Positions 16,255 to 24,336 are shown, counted from the first letter of the stretch. The stretch is 42,722 nt of DNA from Halococcus morrhuae DSM 1307 (GCF_000336695.1 NZ_AOMC01000096.1:27958-70679); one strand, 5' to 3'. Program-made: numbers and translations. The notes: generated from the letters alone by a model not told the origin.

Positions 16255-17046
16255 ATGACGCTGCTCGATACCATCAAATCGTTGCTCGGTCTCGACGACG
16301 GTCGGTCGGAGGATCGCCGCGAGCGCTCGCCGACGACACCGACGACGGACTCCGAGGACGCCATCAAGGGGATCGACACCGACGAGCCGGCAGCCGCCGG
16401 CGGCGACGCCGCCGGTTCGACCGAATCGATCGTCGACGAGGACGCGGAGGGCGGTGCCGAAACCGGTGAAGTCACGGGATCGGCGTCCAGCGAGAGCGAC
16501 GACGCCCCCATCGAGGAGGACGCCGACGCGGACGAGTCGGCGGCGGCCGGCGGCGATGCGGCCGCCTCGACCGGTTCGATGACCGATGAGAGCGGTTCTG
16601 AGGGTGCTGCCGAGCCCGGCGAGGCGGTCGGCCCGACCGACGACGGGGAAATCGAGGACGAAATAGGCGACGAGGCCGAGGACGAATCGGAAGCCGACGA
16701 CGTTGCGGACGGCGACGGAACCGCCGACGAGGCCGCCGCAGCGGGCAGCGACGCGAGCGGTTCGACGGGCTCGATCACCGAGGAGACCAACGAGTCGATC
16801 TCGGCGGCCGAGGACGCCGAGGCCGCCGGCCCGACCGACGCCGATCCGGGCGACGACGCCGCCGACAACGACGTCGACGCGCTCAAGGGGATCGGCCCGT
16901 CCTACGCCGAGCGGCTCGACGAGGCCGGCATCGAGAACGTCGCCGATCTCGCCGACGCTGACCCCGAAACGGTCGCCGACGAGATCGACGTCGCCGAAAG
17001 CCGTATCGAACGCTGGAGCGAGCGCGCGAAGGCCCGCCGACAGTAA
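16255..17046 (+). CDS. Acidic repeat protein with C-terminal helix-hairpin-helix domain
   Basis: A 263-aa protein in three parts. The N-terminus MTLLDTIKSLLGLDD is a short amphipathic helix. Residues about 43-192 are highly acidic and low-complexity, with three diverged copies of a block like DESAAAGGDAAASTGS at about 43-58, 92-107 and 157-172, spaced roughly 50-65 residues apart. Residues 207-262 are a compact helix-hairpin-helix (VDALKGIGPSYAERLDEAGI ... VADLADADPETVA), the type that binds DNA backbone without sequence specificity. A partial echo of the HhH opening, DAIKGID, occurs at residues 35-41. A role in DNA or chromatin binding is inferred; the family is not one I can name. Confidence 0.8.
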   Translation: MTLLDTIKSLLGLDDGRSEDRRERSPTTPTTDSEDAIKGIDTDEPAAAGGDAAGSTESIVDEDAEGGAETGEVTGSASSESDDAPIEEDADADESAAAGGDAAASTGSMTDESGSEGAAEPGEAVGPTDDGEIEDEIGDEAEDESEADDVADGDGTADEAAAAGSDASGSTGSITEETNESISAAEDAEAAGPTDADPGDDAADNDVDALKGIGPSYAERLDEAGIENVADLADADPETVADEIDVAESRIERWSERAKARRQ

Positions 17047-17121
17047 CTCCCTTCGTGTTGAATGGTCATCCGCCGAACGGAACCACAACACCGTTGACAG
17101 TGCGGGCGCGTTCTCGATGCA

Positions 17122-18609
17122 ATGGACCGGACCGTCGTCACGTCCCGTGAATCGTTCCGCGAGGCCGTCCGGGACGCGCCGGGCGCGTGCCGCGTTCCGG
17201 TCGAGGTGCGGACCACGGTTCGGGACCCGTTCACCGCCTACCGGCGTGCACGAACCGACGAGGGCGGCGTCTTTCTGGAGACCACGGGTGGCCAGTCGGG
17301 CTGGGGCTATTTCGGCGTCGAGCCGCGCGCGTTCCGGACCGTCGAAGCGGATGGCGACGGTGCGTTCGACGCGATCGACGACCTGACCGACGAGCAGCTG
17401 CGCCGCGCCGGCTGTGACGTTCCCTACCCCTGTGGTGCCGTCGGCTGGCTCTCGTACGACGTCGCCCGCGAGCTCGAATCGCTGCCGGCGACGACGATCG
17501 ACGATCGAGGGTACCCGCGCGCACAGGTCGGCTTCTACGACTGCCTCGCTGCCTGGAAGGGGCCCCGCGGTGAGACGACGACCCTCCGCGTGACCGCCTG
17601 TCCGCGCGTCGACGGTGGGGATCGAGGTGTCGAGAGGATCGACGAGATGTACGAGGTGGGTCGCGAGCGCGCACTCGCGCTGGCTCGTGCCGTCCACGAC
17701 GGTGATTCGTCGGTCGAAGAAGCGACGAGGGTAGGGGAATCGATCCGCTTCGAGAGCGACTGTTCCCGCGAGGCGTTCGCCGAGCGCGTCGCGACGGTGA
17801 AGGGGCGGATCCGCGACGGCGAAACGTTCCAGGCGAACGTCTCCCAGCGCCTGAGCGCGCCCGCGACCGTCCATCCCGTCGAGCTCTTCGCCGCCCTCCG
17901 GACCGTGAACCCGGCACCCTACTCCGCGCTGGTCGAGTTCCCGGACGTGGACCTCGTGAGCGCGAGCCCCGAACTCCTCTGTGAGCGCGATGGGGAGGTC
18001 GTAACGACCGAGCCGATCGCGGGCACCCGACCGCGCGGGGAGACGGACACCACGGACCGCGAACTCGAAGCGGACCTCCTCGCGGACGAGAAGGAGCGCG
18101 CCGAACACGCCATGCTCGTCGATCTCGAACGGAACGATCTCGGCAAGGTCTGCGAGTACGGCTCGGTGTCAGTGAGCGACTACCGGCGTGTCGATCGGTA
18201 CTCGTCGGTGATGCATCTGGTCTCGCTCGTCGAGGGTCGTCTCCGCAAGGAGACGACCCTCGCCGCCGTTCTCGCGGCCGTCTTCCCCGGCGGGACGATC
18301 ACCGGCGCGCCGAAACCGCGCACGATGGCGATCATCGACGAGGTCGAGCGCTCGCGCCGCGGCCCCTACACCGGGAGTCTCGGCATCGTCGGGCTCGACG
18401 AGCGCGCGACGTTCAATATCCTCATCAGAACGCTCGTCCGGCGCGAGGGAACGTACTCGCTGCGCGTCGGCGCGGGCATCGTCCACGATTCGACACCGGA
18501 ACGCGAATACGACGAGACGCTCGCCAAGGCCGGCGGTCTCGTCGACGCGCTCTCGCGGGCGCTCGACGCCGACGTGACGATCGCGGACCGTGAGGGGGTC
18601 GAACAGTGA
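17122..18609 (+). CDS. pabB: Chorismate-utilising synthase component I (PabB/TrpE-like)
   Basis: Component I of aminodeoxychorismate or anthranilate synthase (495 aa), which aminates chorismate with ammonia from the partner amidotransferase. The chorismate-binding domain occupies about residues 215-480: [58 protein letters not shown] and [11 protein letters not shown]. The residue matching E. coli PabB Lys274 is Ala300 (PIAGT), as in TrpE, so sequence alone does not prove the PABA reaction. I favour PabB because the next two genes are the amidotransferase and a 4-amino-4-deoxychorismate lyase-like enzyme, together a PABA set for folate. The last 4 nt overlap pabA (GTGA). Confidence 0.85.
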   Translation: MDRTVVTSRESFREAVRDAPGACRVPVEVRTTVRDPFTAYRRARTDEGGVFLETTGGQSGWGYFGVEPRAFRTVEADGDGAFDAIDDLTDEQLRRAGCDVPYPCGAVGWLSYDVARELESLPATTIDDRGYPRAQVGFYDCLAAWKGPRGETTTLRVTACPRVDGGDRGVERIDEMYEVGRERALALARAVHDGDSSVEEATRVGESIRFESDCSREAFAERVATVKGRIRDGETFQANVSQRLSAPATVHPVELFAALRTVNPAPYSALVEFPDVDLVSASPELLCERDGEVVTTEPIAGTRPRGETDTTDRELEADLLADEKERAEHAMLVDLERNDLGKVCEYGSVSVSDYRRVDRYSSVMHLVSLVEGRLRKETTLAAVLAAVFPGGTITGAPKPRTMAIIDEVERSRRGPYTGSLGIVGLDERATFNILIRTLVRREGTYSLRVGAGIVHDSTPEREYDETLAKAGGLVDALSRALDADVTIADREGVEQ

Positions 18610-19187
18610 TCCTGGTCGTCGACAACTACGACTCGTTCGTCTACAACCTCGTCCAGTACGTCGGCGTCCACGATGGGGTGTGCGTCCGGCGCAACGACGC
18701 GATCACGGTCGATGGGATCCGCGAGCTCGACCCCGACGGGATCGTCGTCTCGCCGGGCCCCGGCACGCCGGAAGAGGCGGGCGTCTCGATGGCGGTGTTC
18801 GCCGAGCTCGACTACCCGACGCTGGGGGTCTGTCTCGGTCTCCAGGCGCTCTGTGCCGCCGCGGGCGCGCCGGTCGGTCACGCGCCGGACGTCATCCACG
18901 GCAAGCCCTCGCGTATCGGCCACGACGGTCGCGGGGTCTTCGCCGACCTGCCGAACCCACTGGTCGCCGGGCGCTACCACTCGCTCGCGGTCGAGCGCGA
19001 CGATCTCCCGGAAGAGCTCGACGCCTGCGCCGCCACCGACGACGAGCGCCGGATCGTGATGGGCGTGCGCCACACCGAGAAGCCACATATCGGCGTGCAG
19101 TTCCATCCCGAGAGCATCCTCACCGAGAGCGGTACGGTCCTCGTTCGGGCGTTCTGCGAGCGCTGCGCGAACGGAGGAGAGTCATGA
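18606..19187 (+). CDS. pabA: Glutamine amidotransferase component II (PabA/TrpG-like)
   Basis: Class I glutamine amidotransferase (193 aa) that supplies ammonia to component I encoded directly upstream. The N-terminus [19 protein letters not shown] is diagnostic. The catalytic Cys76 lies in [10 protein letters not shown], and the His/Glu pair is H167 and E169 in GVQFHPES. The oxyanion region SPGPGTP is at 49-55. Translation starts at a GTG overlapping the pabB stop, and the gene's own TGA overlaps the next ATG, so the three proteins are made in a coupled series. It could equally serve anthranilate synthase, as amphibolic PabA/TrpG proteins do. Confidence 0.9.
   Translation: MILVVDNYDSFVYNLVQYVGVHDGVCVRRNDAITVDGIRELDPDGIVVSPGPGTPEEAGVSMAVFAELDYPTLGVCLGLQALCAAAGAPVGHAPDVIHGKPSRIGHDGRGVFADLPNPLVAGRYHSLAVERDDLPEELDACAATDDERRIVMGVRHTEKPHIGVQFHPESILTESGTVLVRAFCERCANGGES
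19173..19178 (+). promoter_or_regulatory. Shine-Dalgarno site for the pabC-like gene
   Basis: GGAGGA ends 5 nt before the ATG at 19184. Clear ribosome-binding sites are uncommon in this window, where many genes look leaderless; here it marks an internal operon gene and fixes the start. Confidence 0.6.
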
Positions 19188-20062
19188 AATACCACGTGAA
19201 CGGCGAGCTCGTACCCGAGGACGAGGCCACGGTGAGCGTCCGCGATCGTGGCTTCCTGTACGGCGACGCCGTCTTCGAGACGATGCGCGTCTACGGGGGG
19301 CAAATCTTCGAGTGGGACGCCCACGAGAACCGGCTCCACGACAGTGCCGAGCGACTGGGGTTCGACAACGCCGTGCCGGACGATCTCCACGAGCGCGCTC
19401 GCGAGACGATCGCGGCGAACGAACTCCCCGAGGCCTACCTCAGACTGACCGTCTCGCGGGGCGTCCAGTCGCGCGGGCTCACGCCAGGTGAGGCGACCGA
19501 ACCGACGGTCGTCATCCAGATCGGCAAACTCCCCCGCGGTGGCGTCGACGGCGAATCGGTCTGGGCGGAGCCAGCGACGGTCCAGATCGTCAAGACGCGC
19601 CGCGCGCCCGACGTGGCGCTGCCCGCCGACGCGAAGACCCACAACTATCTCGGCGGCGTTCTCGCGCGCCTCGAACTCGAACGCGCAGCGACCGAGCAGT
19701 ATCGCGCCGACGAGGCGCTGCTCCGGGACATGGATGGACACTTGGTCGAGGGGACGACGAGCAACGTCTTCTTCGTCGAGGACGGGACATTCAAGACGCC
19801 GAGCCTCGACAAACCTGTGCTGCCGGGCGTGACGCGCTCGGTCGTCCTCGATCTCGCTGCCGACGAGCGCTTTCCCGTCGAGACGGGCGAGTACGTGCCG
19901 GCGGATGTCCGCAGCGCCGACGAGGCCTTCCTCACCAACTCGACGTGGGAACTGCGCCCGATCGAGCGCGCCGACGGCATCGCGGTCGGTGCGGGGCCGG
20001 TCACGGAGCTCCTGACGCGCCTGTTCGACGAATACGTCGAGCGCCGACAGTATCAGGATTGA
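19184..20062 (+). CDS. pabC: Class IV aminotransferase, probable aminodeoxychorismate lyase
   Basis: PLP fold-type IV enzyme (292 aa). It opens [20 protein letters not shown] and continues RGFLYGDAVFETMR, a conserved family start; the PLP lysine is K151 in DAKTHNYLGG, and VEGTTSNVFFVEDG and LPGVTRSVVLDL follow. The family includes 4-amino-4-deoxychorismate lyase (PabC), branched-chain aminotransferases and D-amino acid transaminases, which are hard to separate by motif. The position, overlapping the end of pabA in the same operon, makes a role in releasing PABA from aminodeoxychorismate the best reading. Branched-chain aminotransferase is the main alternative. Confidence 0.82.
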   Translation: MKYHVNGELVPEDEATVSVRDRGFLYGDAVFETMRVYGGQIFEWDAHENRLHDSAERLGFDNAVPDDLHERARETIAANELPEAYLRLTVSRGVQSRGLTPGEATEPTVVIQIGKLPRGGVDGESVWAEPATVQIVKTRRAPDVALPADAKTHNYLGGVLARLELERAATEQYRADEALLRDMDGHLVEGTTSNVFFVEDGTFKTPSLDKPVLPGVTRSVVLDLAADERFPVETGEYVPADVRSADEAFLTNSTWELRPIERADGIAVGAGPVTELLTRLFDEYVERRQYQD

Positions 20063-20110
20063 TCGTGTGTGACCGGCAGTATCTTCATCCCGAGCACCAA
20101 TGGGATCAGC

Positions 20111-20911
20111 ATGCACGAGGAACTCGATGCGGTGGTCGTGACCTTCGACGAGGAACGTGGCGTCGGTACGCTGACGCTGAACCGGCCGGACGCGCTGAAT
20201 GCGATGAACGGGCGGATGCGCGCCGACATCGAGACCGGTCTCGAACTGCTCGAAGAGCGCGACGCCGAGGAGGAGGGCGTCGCGGTGCGTACGGTCGTGA
20301 TCGAGGGAGCCGGCGAGAAAGCGTTCTGTGCCGGTGCGGACGTCACCGGATTCGCCGATGCGTCGCCGGCGGCCTTCGACGCCCACGGGCTGCGCGCTGC
20401 GATCGGCGAGTTCTCGGCACCCGTGGTGGCGAGAATCGACGGCTACTGTCTCGGCGGCGGGCTCGAACTCGCGCTGGCCTGCGATCTCCGTCTCGCCAGC
20501 GAGTCGAGTCGGCTGGGCTTCCCGGAGGTCGATCTGGGACTGCTGCCCGGTGCCGGCGGCGTCCAGTACGTCTCGCGGCTTGCGGGGCCCGCGTTCGCAA
20601 AGGAACTCGCCATGACCGGCGAGCACATCAGTGCCGAACGCGCCGCCAGCGAGGGGATCGTCAATCACGTCTACGACGACGAAGCGTTCGCCGACGAGGC
20701 CGAGAGTTTCGTCGAAACGATCGCCAGCAAGCCGCCGCTCGCCGTCCGCGCGATCAAGGATTCGGGCAACGTGAGCGTCGAGGCCGGGCTCCGCGAGGGG
20801 CGGAAATACGATCGGCGGATCTTCGGCACGCTGCTCGAAACCGACGATCACGAGGAGGGCGCACGCGCGTTCGCCGACGACGAGTATGACCCAACGTTCG
20901 TCGGGAAGTAG
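20111..20911 (+). CDS. Enoyl-CoA hydratase/isomerase family protein
   Basis: Crotonase-fold enzyme (266 aa), most likely hydrating enoyl-CoA in beta-oxidation. The motifs are NRPDALNAMNGRM, then FCAGADVTGFAD for the first oxyanion-hole strand, and GYCLGGGLELALACDLRLAS with LGFPEVDLGLLPGAGGVQ. Both catalytic glutamates of true hydratases are kept, at about E119 and E139. Start ATG 20111 (MHEELDAVVV) is preferred to one 42 nt upstream because the extra residues do not fit the family. It follows the pabC-like gene by about 48 nt but has no functional tie to it. Confidence 0.9.
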   Translation: MHEELDAVVVTFDEERGVGTLTLNRPDALNAMNGRMRADIETGLELLEERDAEEEGVAVRTVVIEGAGEKAFCAGADVTGFADASPAAFDAHGLRAAIGEFSAPVVARIDGYCLGGGLELALACDLRLASESSRLGFPEVDLGLLPGAGGVQYVSRLAGPAFAKELAMTGEHISAERAASEGIVNHVYDDEAFADEAESFVETIASKPPLAVRAIKDSGNVSVEAGLREGRKYDRRIFGTLLETDDHEEGARAFADDEYDPTFVGK

Positions 20912-20963
20912 GGGCCGAAACTACCGGTTTCGGTACCGACTGCCGTCGTTTCAGGCACAACCC

Positions 20964-20971
20964 TTAATTGA
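20964..20971 (+). promoter_or_regulatory. TATA-like box before the amphi-Trp gene
   Basis: TTAATTGA lies about 25 nt before the ATG at 20992, consistent with a leaderless transcript for the two-gene unit that follows. Confidence 0.4.
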
Positions 20972-20991
20972 AATCCAGCACTATCAAGAGT

Positions 20992-21231
20992 ATGGCAGAA
21001 AAGAACATCAGTGAAGAGAAACTCGACCGTGCCGAGGCCGCCGAGCGCCTGCGGGAGATCGCCGACGAGCTCGAATCCGACGAGGAGTTCCGCATCGACA
21101 TCGACAACAAGACGATCACGCTCCATCCGCGCGACTCGCTCGGCTTCGAGGTCGGGGTGCGCGAGCGCTCGTCGATCCTCCGAGGGAGTCGTGAGTCGGT
21201 GACGATCAAGATGGACTGGAGGGGGAAATAA
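20992..21231 (+). CDS. Amphi-Trp domain protein
   Basis: Small protein of 79 aa matching the amphi-Trp domain found in haloarchaea and some bacteria. A charged helix (EEKLDRAEAAERLREIADEL) is followed by short beta strands (EFRIDIDNKTITLHP, LGFEVGVRERSS) and a final strand SVTIKMDWRGK containing the single conserved Trp. The function is unknown. The TAA stop overlaps the ATG of the downstream membrane protein (TAATG), so the two are co-translated. Confidence 0.8.
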   Translation: MAEKNISEEKLDRAEAAERLREIADELESDEEFRIDIDNKTITLHPRDSLGFEVGVRERSSILRGSRESVTIKMDWRGK

Positions 21232-21593
21232 TGGCGATCCTCGACAGTCTCGTCATCTTCCTCGTCAGCCTGCTCCTCGGAACGGTCGGCATCTATGCCG
21301 GCGTGCGCCTCGTCGCCGACCGGGACGTGGGCTACGGCAACGCCGCCTTCACGGCCCTGCTCGGCGCGGTCGCGTGGGGGATCGTGAGCTTCTTCGTCGG
21401 CTTCATCCCCGTCCTCGGCGCGCTGCTCGCGCTCGTCGTCTGGATCGGCGTCATCAATCTGCGCTATCCGGGCGGCTGGATCACCGCCGCCGGTATCGGC
21501 TTCGTCGCGTGGCTCGTGGTCTTCGTTGTGGTCTACCTGCTCGCGACGCTCGGACTCATCACGCCCGATGCGCTCGGCGTACCGGGTATCTAA
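21231..21593 (+). CDS. Four-span membrane protein of unknown function
   Basis: A very hydrophobic 120-aa protein with four predicted membrane helices at about residues 5-27, 38-58, 60-76 and 84-108, and short polar loops (VADRDVGYGN, NLRYPGGW). I do not recognise a named domain. Its start overlaps the stop of the amphi-Trp gene, so it probably works with that protein. The 3' end overlaps the convergent DUF5796 gene by 4 nt. Confidence 0.72.
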   Translation: MAILDSLVIFLVSLLLGTVGIYAGVRLVADRDVGYGNAAFTALLGAVAWGIVSFFVGFIPVLGALLALVVWIGVINLRYPGGWITAAGIGFVAWLVVFVVVYLLATLGLITPDALGVPGI

Positions 21594-22009
21594 ACGATCT
21601 CGACGCTGCGCTCGCTTCGCTCGTCTTCCTCGAAGACGAACACGCGTCCACGAGCCGTCTCCGGGTCGGCCGCGACGGTGACGCGGTGGCCGTCGGCGCG
21701 CACGCTCACGCCCGGAAAGAGGGTCGTCTCCTCGCCGTCGTCGACGAGCACGCGTCCGACGCCGGTCTCGGTGATGATCTCGTCGACAGTCGTCCGATCG
21801 TTGACGTAGACGAGTACGCCCTCGGTCTCGGTGGGATCGGTGACGAGAACGTGGACCTCCTTTCCCGGTGCGGTCGTATGGCTTTCCTCGACTTTCGCCG
21901 GAACGCCGTGATAGAACGCCTCACGGCCGTCGGTGTATTCGACGGCGATGCCCCCGTCCGTGAGATCGATCGACAGCGTGTCGGGCGAATGCTCGCTGTG
22001 GTAGCTCAT
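21590..22009 (-). CDS. DUF5796 family protein
   Basis: Soluble acidic protein of 139 aa matching the haloarchaeal DUF5796 family: SPDTLSIDLTDGGIAVEY near the start, GREAFYHGVPAKVE, APGKEVHVLVTDP, VLVYVNDRTTVDEI, and the ending ARGRVFVFEEDERSE. It looks like an all-beta fold. No function is known. Start is the ATG at 22009; the longer open frame on this strand is a shadow of the shikimate kinase gene. Confidence 0.8.
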   Translation of the reverse strand: MSYHSEHSPDTLSIDLTDGGIAVEYTDGREAFYHGVPAKVEESHTTAPGKEVHVLVTDPTETEGVLVYVNDRTTVDEIITETGVGRVLVDDGEETTLFPGVSVRADGHRVTVAADPETARGRVFVFEEDERSERSVEIV

Positions 22010-22093
22010 GGAGTGACTACTGGTCTCTACGGCAAAAACGGCGTGTTCCGCGCGGACCGCTATCGGTAAGGCCGCCGGGGCGAACTCGCCGGC

Positions 22094-22957
22094 ATGGACG
22101 GACGCGCGAGCGCGCCGGCGGCCGGCACAGTGATCAACGCACTCGCCACCGGCAGGGGGAGTGCGTTCGCCATCGACCGCGAGACGACCGCGACGGTCGA
22201 ACTCTCCGGTGGTGGCGACGTGACCGGAACGATCGCCGGCGCGCCCGATGCCGACACGCGCCTCATCGAGCGCTGCGTCGAACTCGTCGTCGAACAGTAC
22301 GGCGACGGCCAGGGTGGGTGGGTCGAAACCGAGAGCGAGGTGCCGATGGCCGCCGGGCTCAAGAGTTCGAGCGCCGCAGCCAACGCTACGGTGTTGGCGG
22401 CCTGCGACGCGCTCGGCGTGACAGTGGGCGAGGATGGTGCGCTCGCGCGCGCGGACGCCGCCAGACTCGGCGTGCGCGCCGCTCGCGACGTGGGTGTCAC
22501 GGTAACAGGTGCGTTCGACGACGCGAGCGCCTCGATGCTCGGCGGCGTCACCGTCACGGACAACACGGCCGACGAGCTGCTCGCGCGCGGAACGGTCGAC
22601 TGGGACGTGCTGGTGTGGACACCCGACGAGCGCGCGTTCAGCGCCGACGCCGACGTGGAGCGCTGCGAGCGCGTCGCGCCCATTGTCGAGGTCGCGACCG
22701 AGCAGGCGCTCGCGGGGGGCTACGAGCGCGCGATGACGGTCAACGGGCTGGCGTTCTGTGCGGCGCTCGACTTCCCGACCGCGCCGGCGATGGTGGCGCT
22801 CGAACACGTTGCGGGCGTCTCGCTGTCGGGCACCGGGCCGAGCTACGTCGCGGTCGGCGAGCGCGACCAACTAACGAAGGTACAAGAGGCGTGGAACGAG
22901 TACGATGGGGATACATGGCTGACGACGAGCCGGACCGACGGCGCACGGACGGAATGA
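22094..22957 (+). CDS. aroK: Shikimate kinase, archaeal GHMP type
   Basis: Phosphorylates shikimate with ATP, using the GHMP kinase fold rather than the bacterial P-loop AroK fold (287 aa). The N-terminus APAAGTVINALATGRGSAF and the glycine/serine-rich ATP loop VPMAAGLKSSSAAANA (83-98) identify the family. The C-terminal GVSLSGTGPSYVAVG is the last GHMP motif. The gene overlaps the downstream chorismate mutase gene, an association that supports the pathway assignment. Confidence 0.93.
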   Translation: MDGRASAPAAGTVINALATGRGSAFAIDRETTATVELSGGGDVTGTIAGAPDADTRLIERCVELVVEQYGDGQGGWVETESEVPMAAGLKSSSAAANATVLAACDALGVTVGEDGALARADAARLGVRAARDVGVTVTGAFDDASASMLGGVTVTDNTADELLARGTVDWDVLVWTPDERAFSADADVERCERVAPIVEVATEQALAGGYERAMTVNGLAFCAALDFPTAPAMVALEHVAGVSLSGTGPSYVAVGERDQLTKVQEAWNEYDGDTWLTTSRTDGARTE

Positions 22958-23220
22958 GCCTCGACGAGCTGCGCGAGGAGATCCAGACGATCGACCGCGA
23001 GATCGTCGAACATATCGCCCAGCGCACCTACGTCGCCGACGCCATCGCCGAGGTCAAACGCGAACAGGGGCTGCCGACGACCGACGAATCCCAAGAGCAG
23101 CGCGTGATGGACCGAGCCGGCGAGAACGCCCAGCGCTTCGACGTCGACGACAACCTCGTGAAGGCAATGTTTCGGCTGCTCATCGAACTCAACAAGGTCG
23201 AACAGCGCGAGAGTAGATAA
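22915..23220 (+). CDS. aroQ: Chorismate mutase, AroQ type
   Basis: Converts chorismate to prephenate (101 aa), the branch to Phe and Tyr. The all-helical AroQ fold is evident: SLDELREEIQTIDREIVEHI with the first active-site Arg, RTYVADAIAEVKREQGLP with Arg and Lys, and FRLLIELNKVEQRESR at the end. The start is either ATG 22915 or ATG 22954; the second would overlap the shikimate kinase stop as ATGA and remove 13 residues. The 3' end of this gene is repeated twice downstream (24016-24090 and 24985-25017), so the gene end looks like an integration site whose coding sense was preserved. Confidence 0.9.
   Translation: MADDEPDRRRTDGMSLDELREEIQTIDREIVEHIAQRTYVADAIAEVKREQGLPTTDESQEQRVMDRAGENAQRFDVDDNLVKAMFRLLIELNKVEQRESR
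23146..23220 (+). repeat. Direct repeat copy 1: intact 3' end of aroQ
   Basis: Reference copy of the repeat. Its last 75 nt align without gaps to 24016-24090 with 63 identities, and its last 33 nt align to 24985-25017 with 24. The core GTCGAACAGCGCGAG (23197-23211) is identical in copy 3 and differs by one base in copy 2. Confidence 0.9.
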
Positions 23221-23305
23221 CAACCAATATTCGCACTACCTGAATATCAGCGCTTAGCCGTAGATTGGACAAATTTCATATTCTTGCACTTCTTGGTTAC
23301 GGAGC

Positions 23306-23965
23306 ATGTCTTCAAAGAACGATACAGATCGGTTTGGCAGTCTTGAGAAGGGGCTGAGAGAAGATAAAATAGAAGGTAAGGTGATAAACTGGCTAACTGA
23401 ATCCGTCCGTTTCGCTGACTTCGATAACTACACCACTTCGATAAACGATCCAAGTATAATATACGGTAGTTCTGGTATCAAAGCGGGAAACTATGGCGAG
23501 AATTTCATTGGAATGGTTGATGTGTCGCTCACAATAGACTATGGAGATTTCACACATGGAATAGGGATTGAGTGCAAGGGAAGGTCAACCGGAAAGAATG
23601 ACATCGACGTGATGAAGCACGGAATAGGACAAACAGTAATATACGATCAATCAGAACATGATTCATACCTATCAGTTCCTACAAGCATGGTCGATAGTCG
23701 AGGAATTGCTGCTGCTCGACAAGCGGATGTTGGCCTTATCGGAGTGTCAAACAATTCTATAAATATTGTCGTTTCAAACGGTGCTATTCTTCCTCATCTT
23801 AGTGACCTACAGTACAAGGCTGCGGCGAAATACGCGACCTGCGATTATTGTGGTTGCGATATAGATACTACCGCTTCCCAGATGGAAGATTTTGAGTACA
23901 ACTTCTGTGGAGAAAAATGTCTTGAACAATGGGATTCTAAAATGAACGCAATGTTCTATGACTGA
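23306..23965 (+). CDS. Putative PD-(D/E)XK nuclease with C-terminal zinc finger, AT-rich
   Basis: A 219-aa protein unlike its neighbours in base and codon use (AT-rich codons, few Ala/Arg), indicating transfer. Residues 20-115 look like a restriction-endonuclease core: E23 region helix, D72 in GMVDVSLTI, the strand GIGIECKGRS with E89-x-K91, and Q109-x3-Y113 in GIGQTVIYDQ, matching the D...ExK...QxxxY order. Residues 179-205 form a treble-clef finger of TRASH type, with CDYCGCD then FCGEKC (C179, C182, C201, C205). A defence or element-maintenance nuclease is inferred; no methylase or partner gene is adjacent. It lies between copies 1 and 2 of the aroQ-end repeat. Confidence 0.65.
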   Translation: MSSKNDTDRFGSLEKGLREDKIEGKVINWLTESVRFADFDNYTTSINDPSIIYGSSGIKAGNYGENFIGMVDVSLTIDYGDFTHGIGIECKGRSTGKNDIDVMKHGIGQTVIYDQSEHDSYLSVPTSMVDSRGIAAARQADVGLIGVSNNSINIVVSNGAILPHLSDLQYKAAAKYATCDYCGCDIDTTASQMEDFEYNFCGEKCLEQWDSKMNAMFYD

Positions 23966-24015
23966 TACAGAAGAGTGAAGATACGTAACAACCGCGAAAT
24001 AAGATCTGCGGCACT

Positions 24016-24090
24016 GACGATAACCACGTGAAGGGGGTGTTCCGGCTGCTCATCAAACTCAACAAGGTCGAACAGTGCGAGTCGTGATAA
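24016..24090 (+). repeat. Direct repeat copy 2: decayed aroQ 3' end
   Basis: 63 of 75 nt match 23146-23220, gap-free at an offset of 870 nt. Translated in the aroQ frame it still reads FRLLIKLNKVEQCES followed by TGA, so it derives from a coding chorismate mutase end. It carries no start and is not a gene. It marks the right end of the segment holding the nuclease gene. Confidence 0.88.
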
Positions 24091-24093
24091 TAA

Positions 24094-24336
24094 TTAGCAC
24101 ACTTCGCGTTCAAGATCACGGACCCGTATTCCACCCCCCTCCCCCCTCCCACGGTCAACGGCGATCTCCCAGCGGTCACACTGGCGCTCGAAGTACCATG
24201 TCGTTGAGTTCTCTTTCGACGTCTCGAAAAGCGCGTTCACTTCAGGGACACAATAGGCATCGAACTCATCGCAGAGAGGTTCGGCGGTCGTCGTCTGTCC
24301 GACCGCGCTCGCACCTTCGAGTGAGATCCATCGAAA
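24094..24336 (-). pseudogene. P-loop kinase/ATPase fragment with Walker A lysine lost
   Basis: On the minus strand one frame reads RWISLEGASAVGQTTTAEPL, then DEFDAYCVPEVNALFE, and TTWYFERQCDRWEIAVD, ending at TAA 24094-24096. The opening matches the N-terminus of small P-loop nucleoside kinase-like ATPases (EGxxAVGKTTTA), but the Walker A Lys is Gln. No start codon is present in frame back to at least 24370, and the protein stops after about 80 residues where such proteins normally continue beyond 150. The end of the frame runs through a G-rich tract and is probably not native. I read it as a remnant left between aroQ-end repeats 2 and 3. Confidence 0.5.

Noticed and set aside
16228-18108. 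626-residue minus-strand frame
   Set aside because: Antisense to the acidic HhH gene and pabB, which have clear motifs; high GC keeps such frames open.
18974-20851. 625-residue minus-strand frame
   Set aside because: Antisense to pabA, pabC and the hydratase; composition is that of a shadow frame.
24031-24090. Second chorismate mutase gene
   Set aside because: Only the last 20-odd codons are present, without start or active-site Arg residues; it is a repeat, not a gene.
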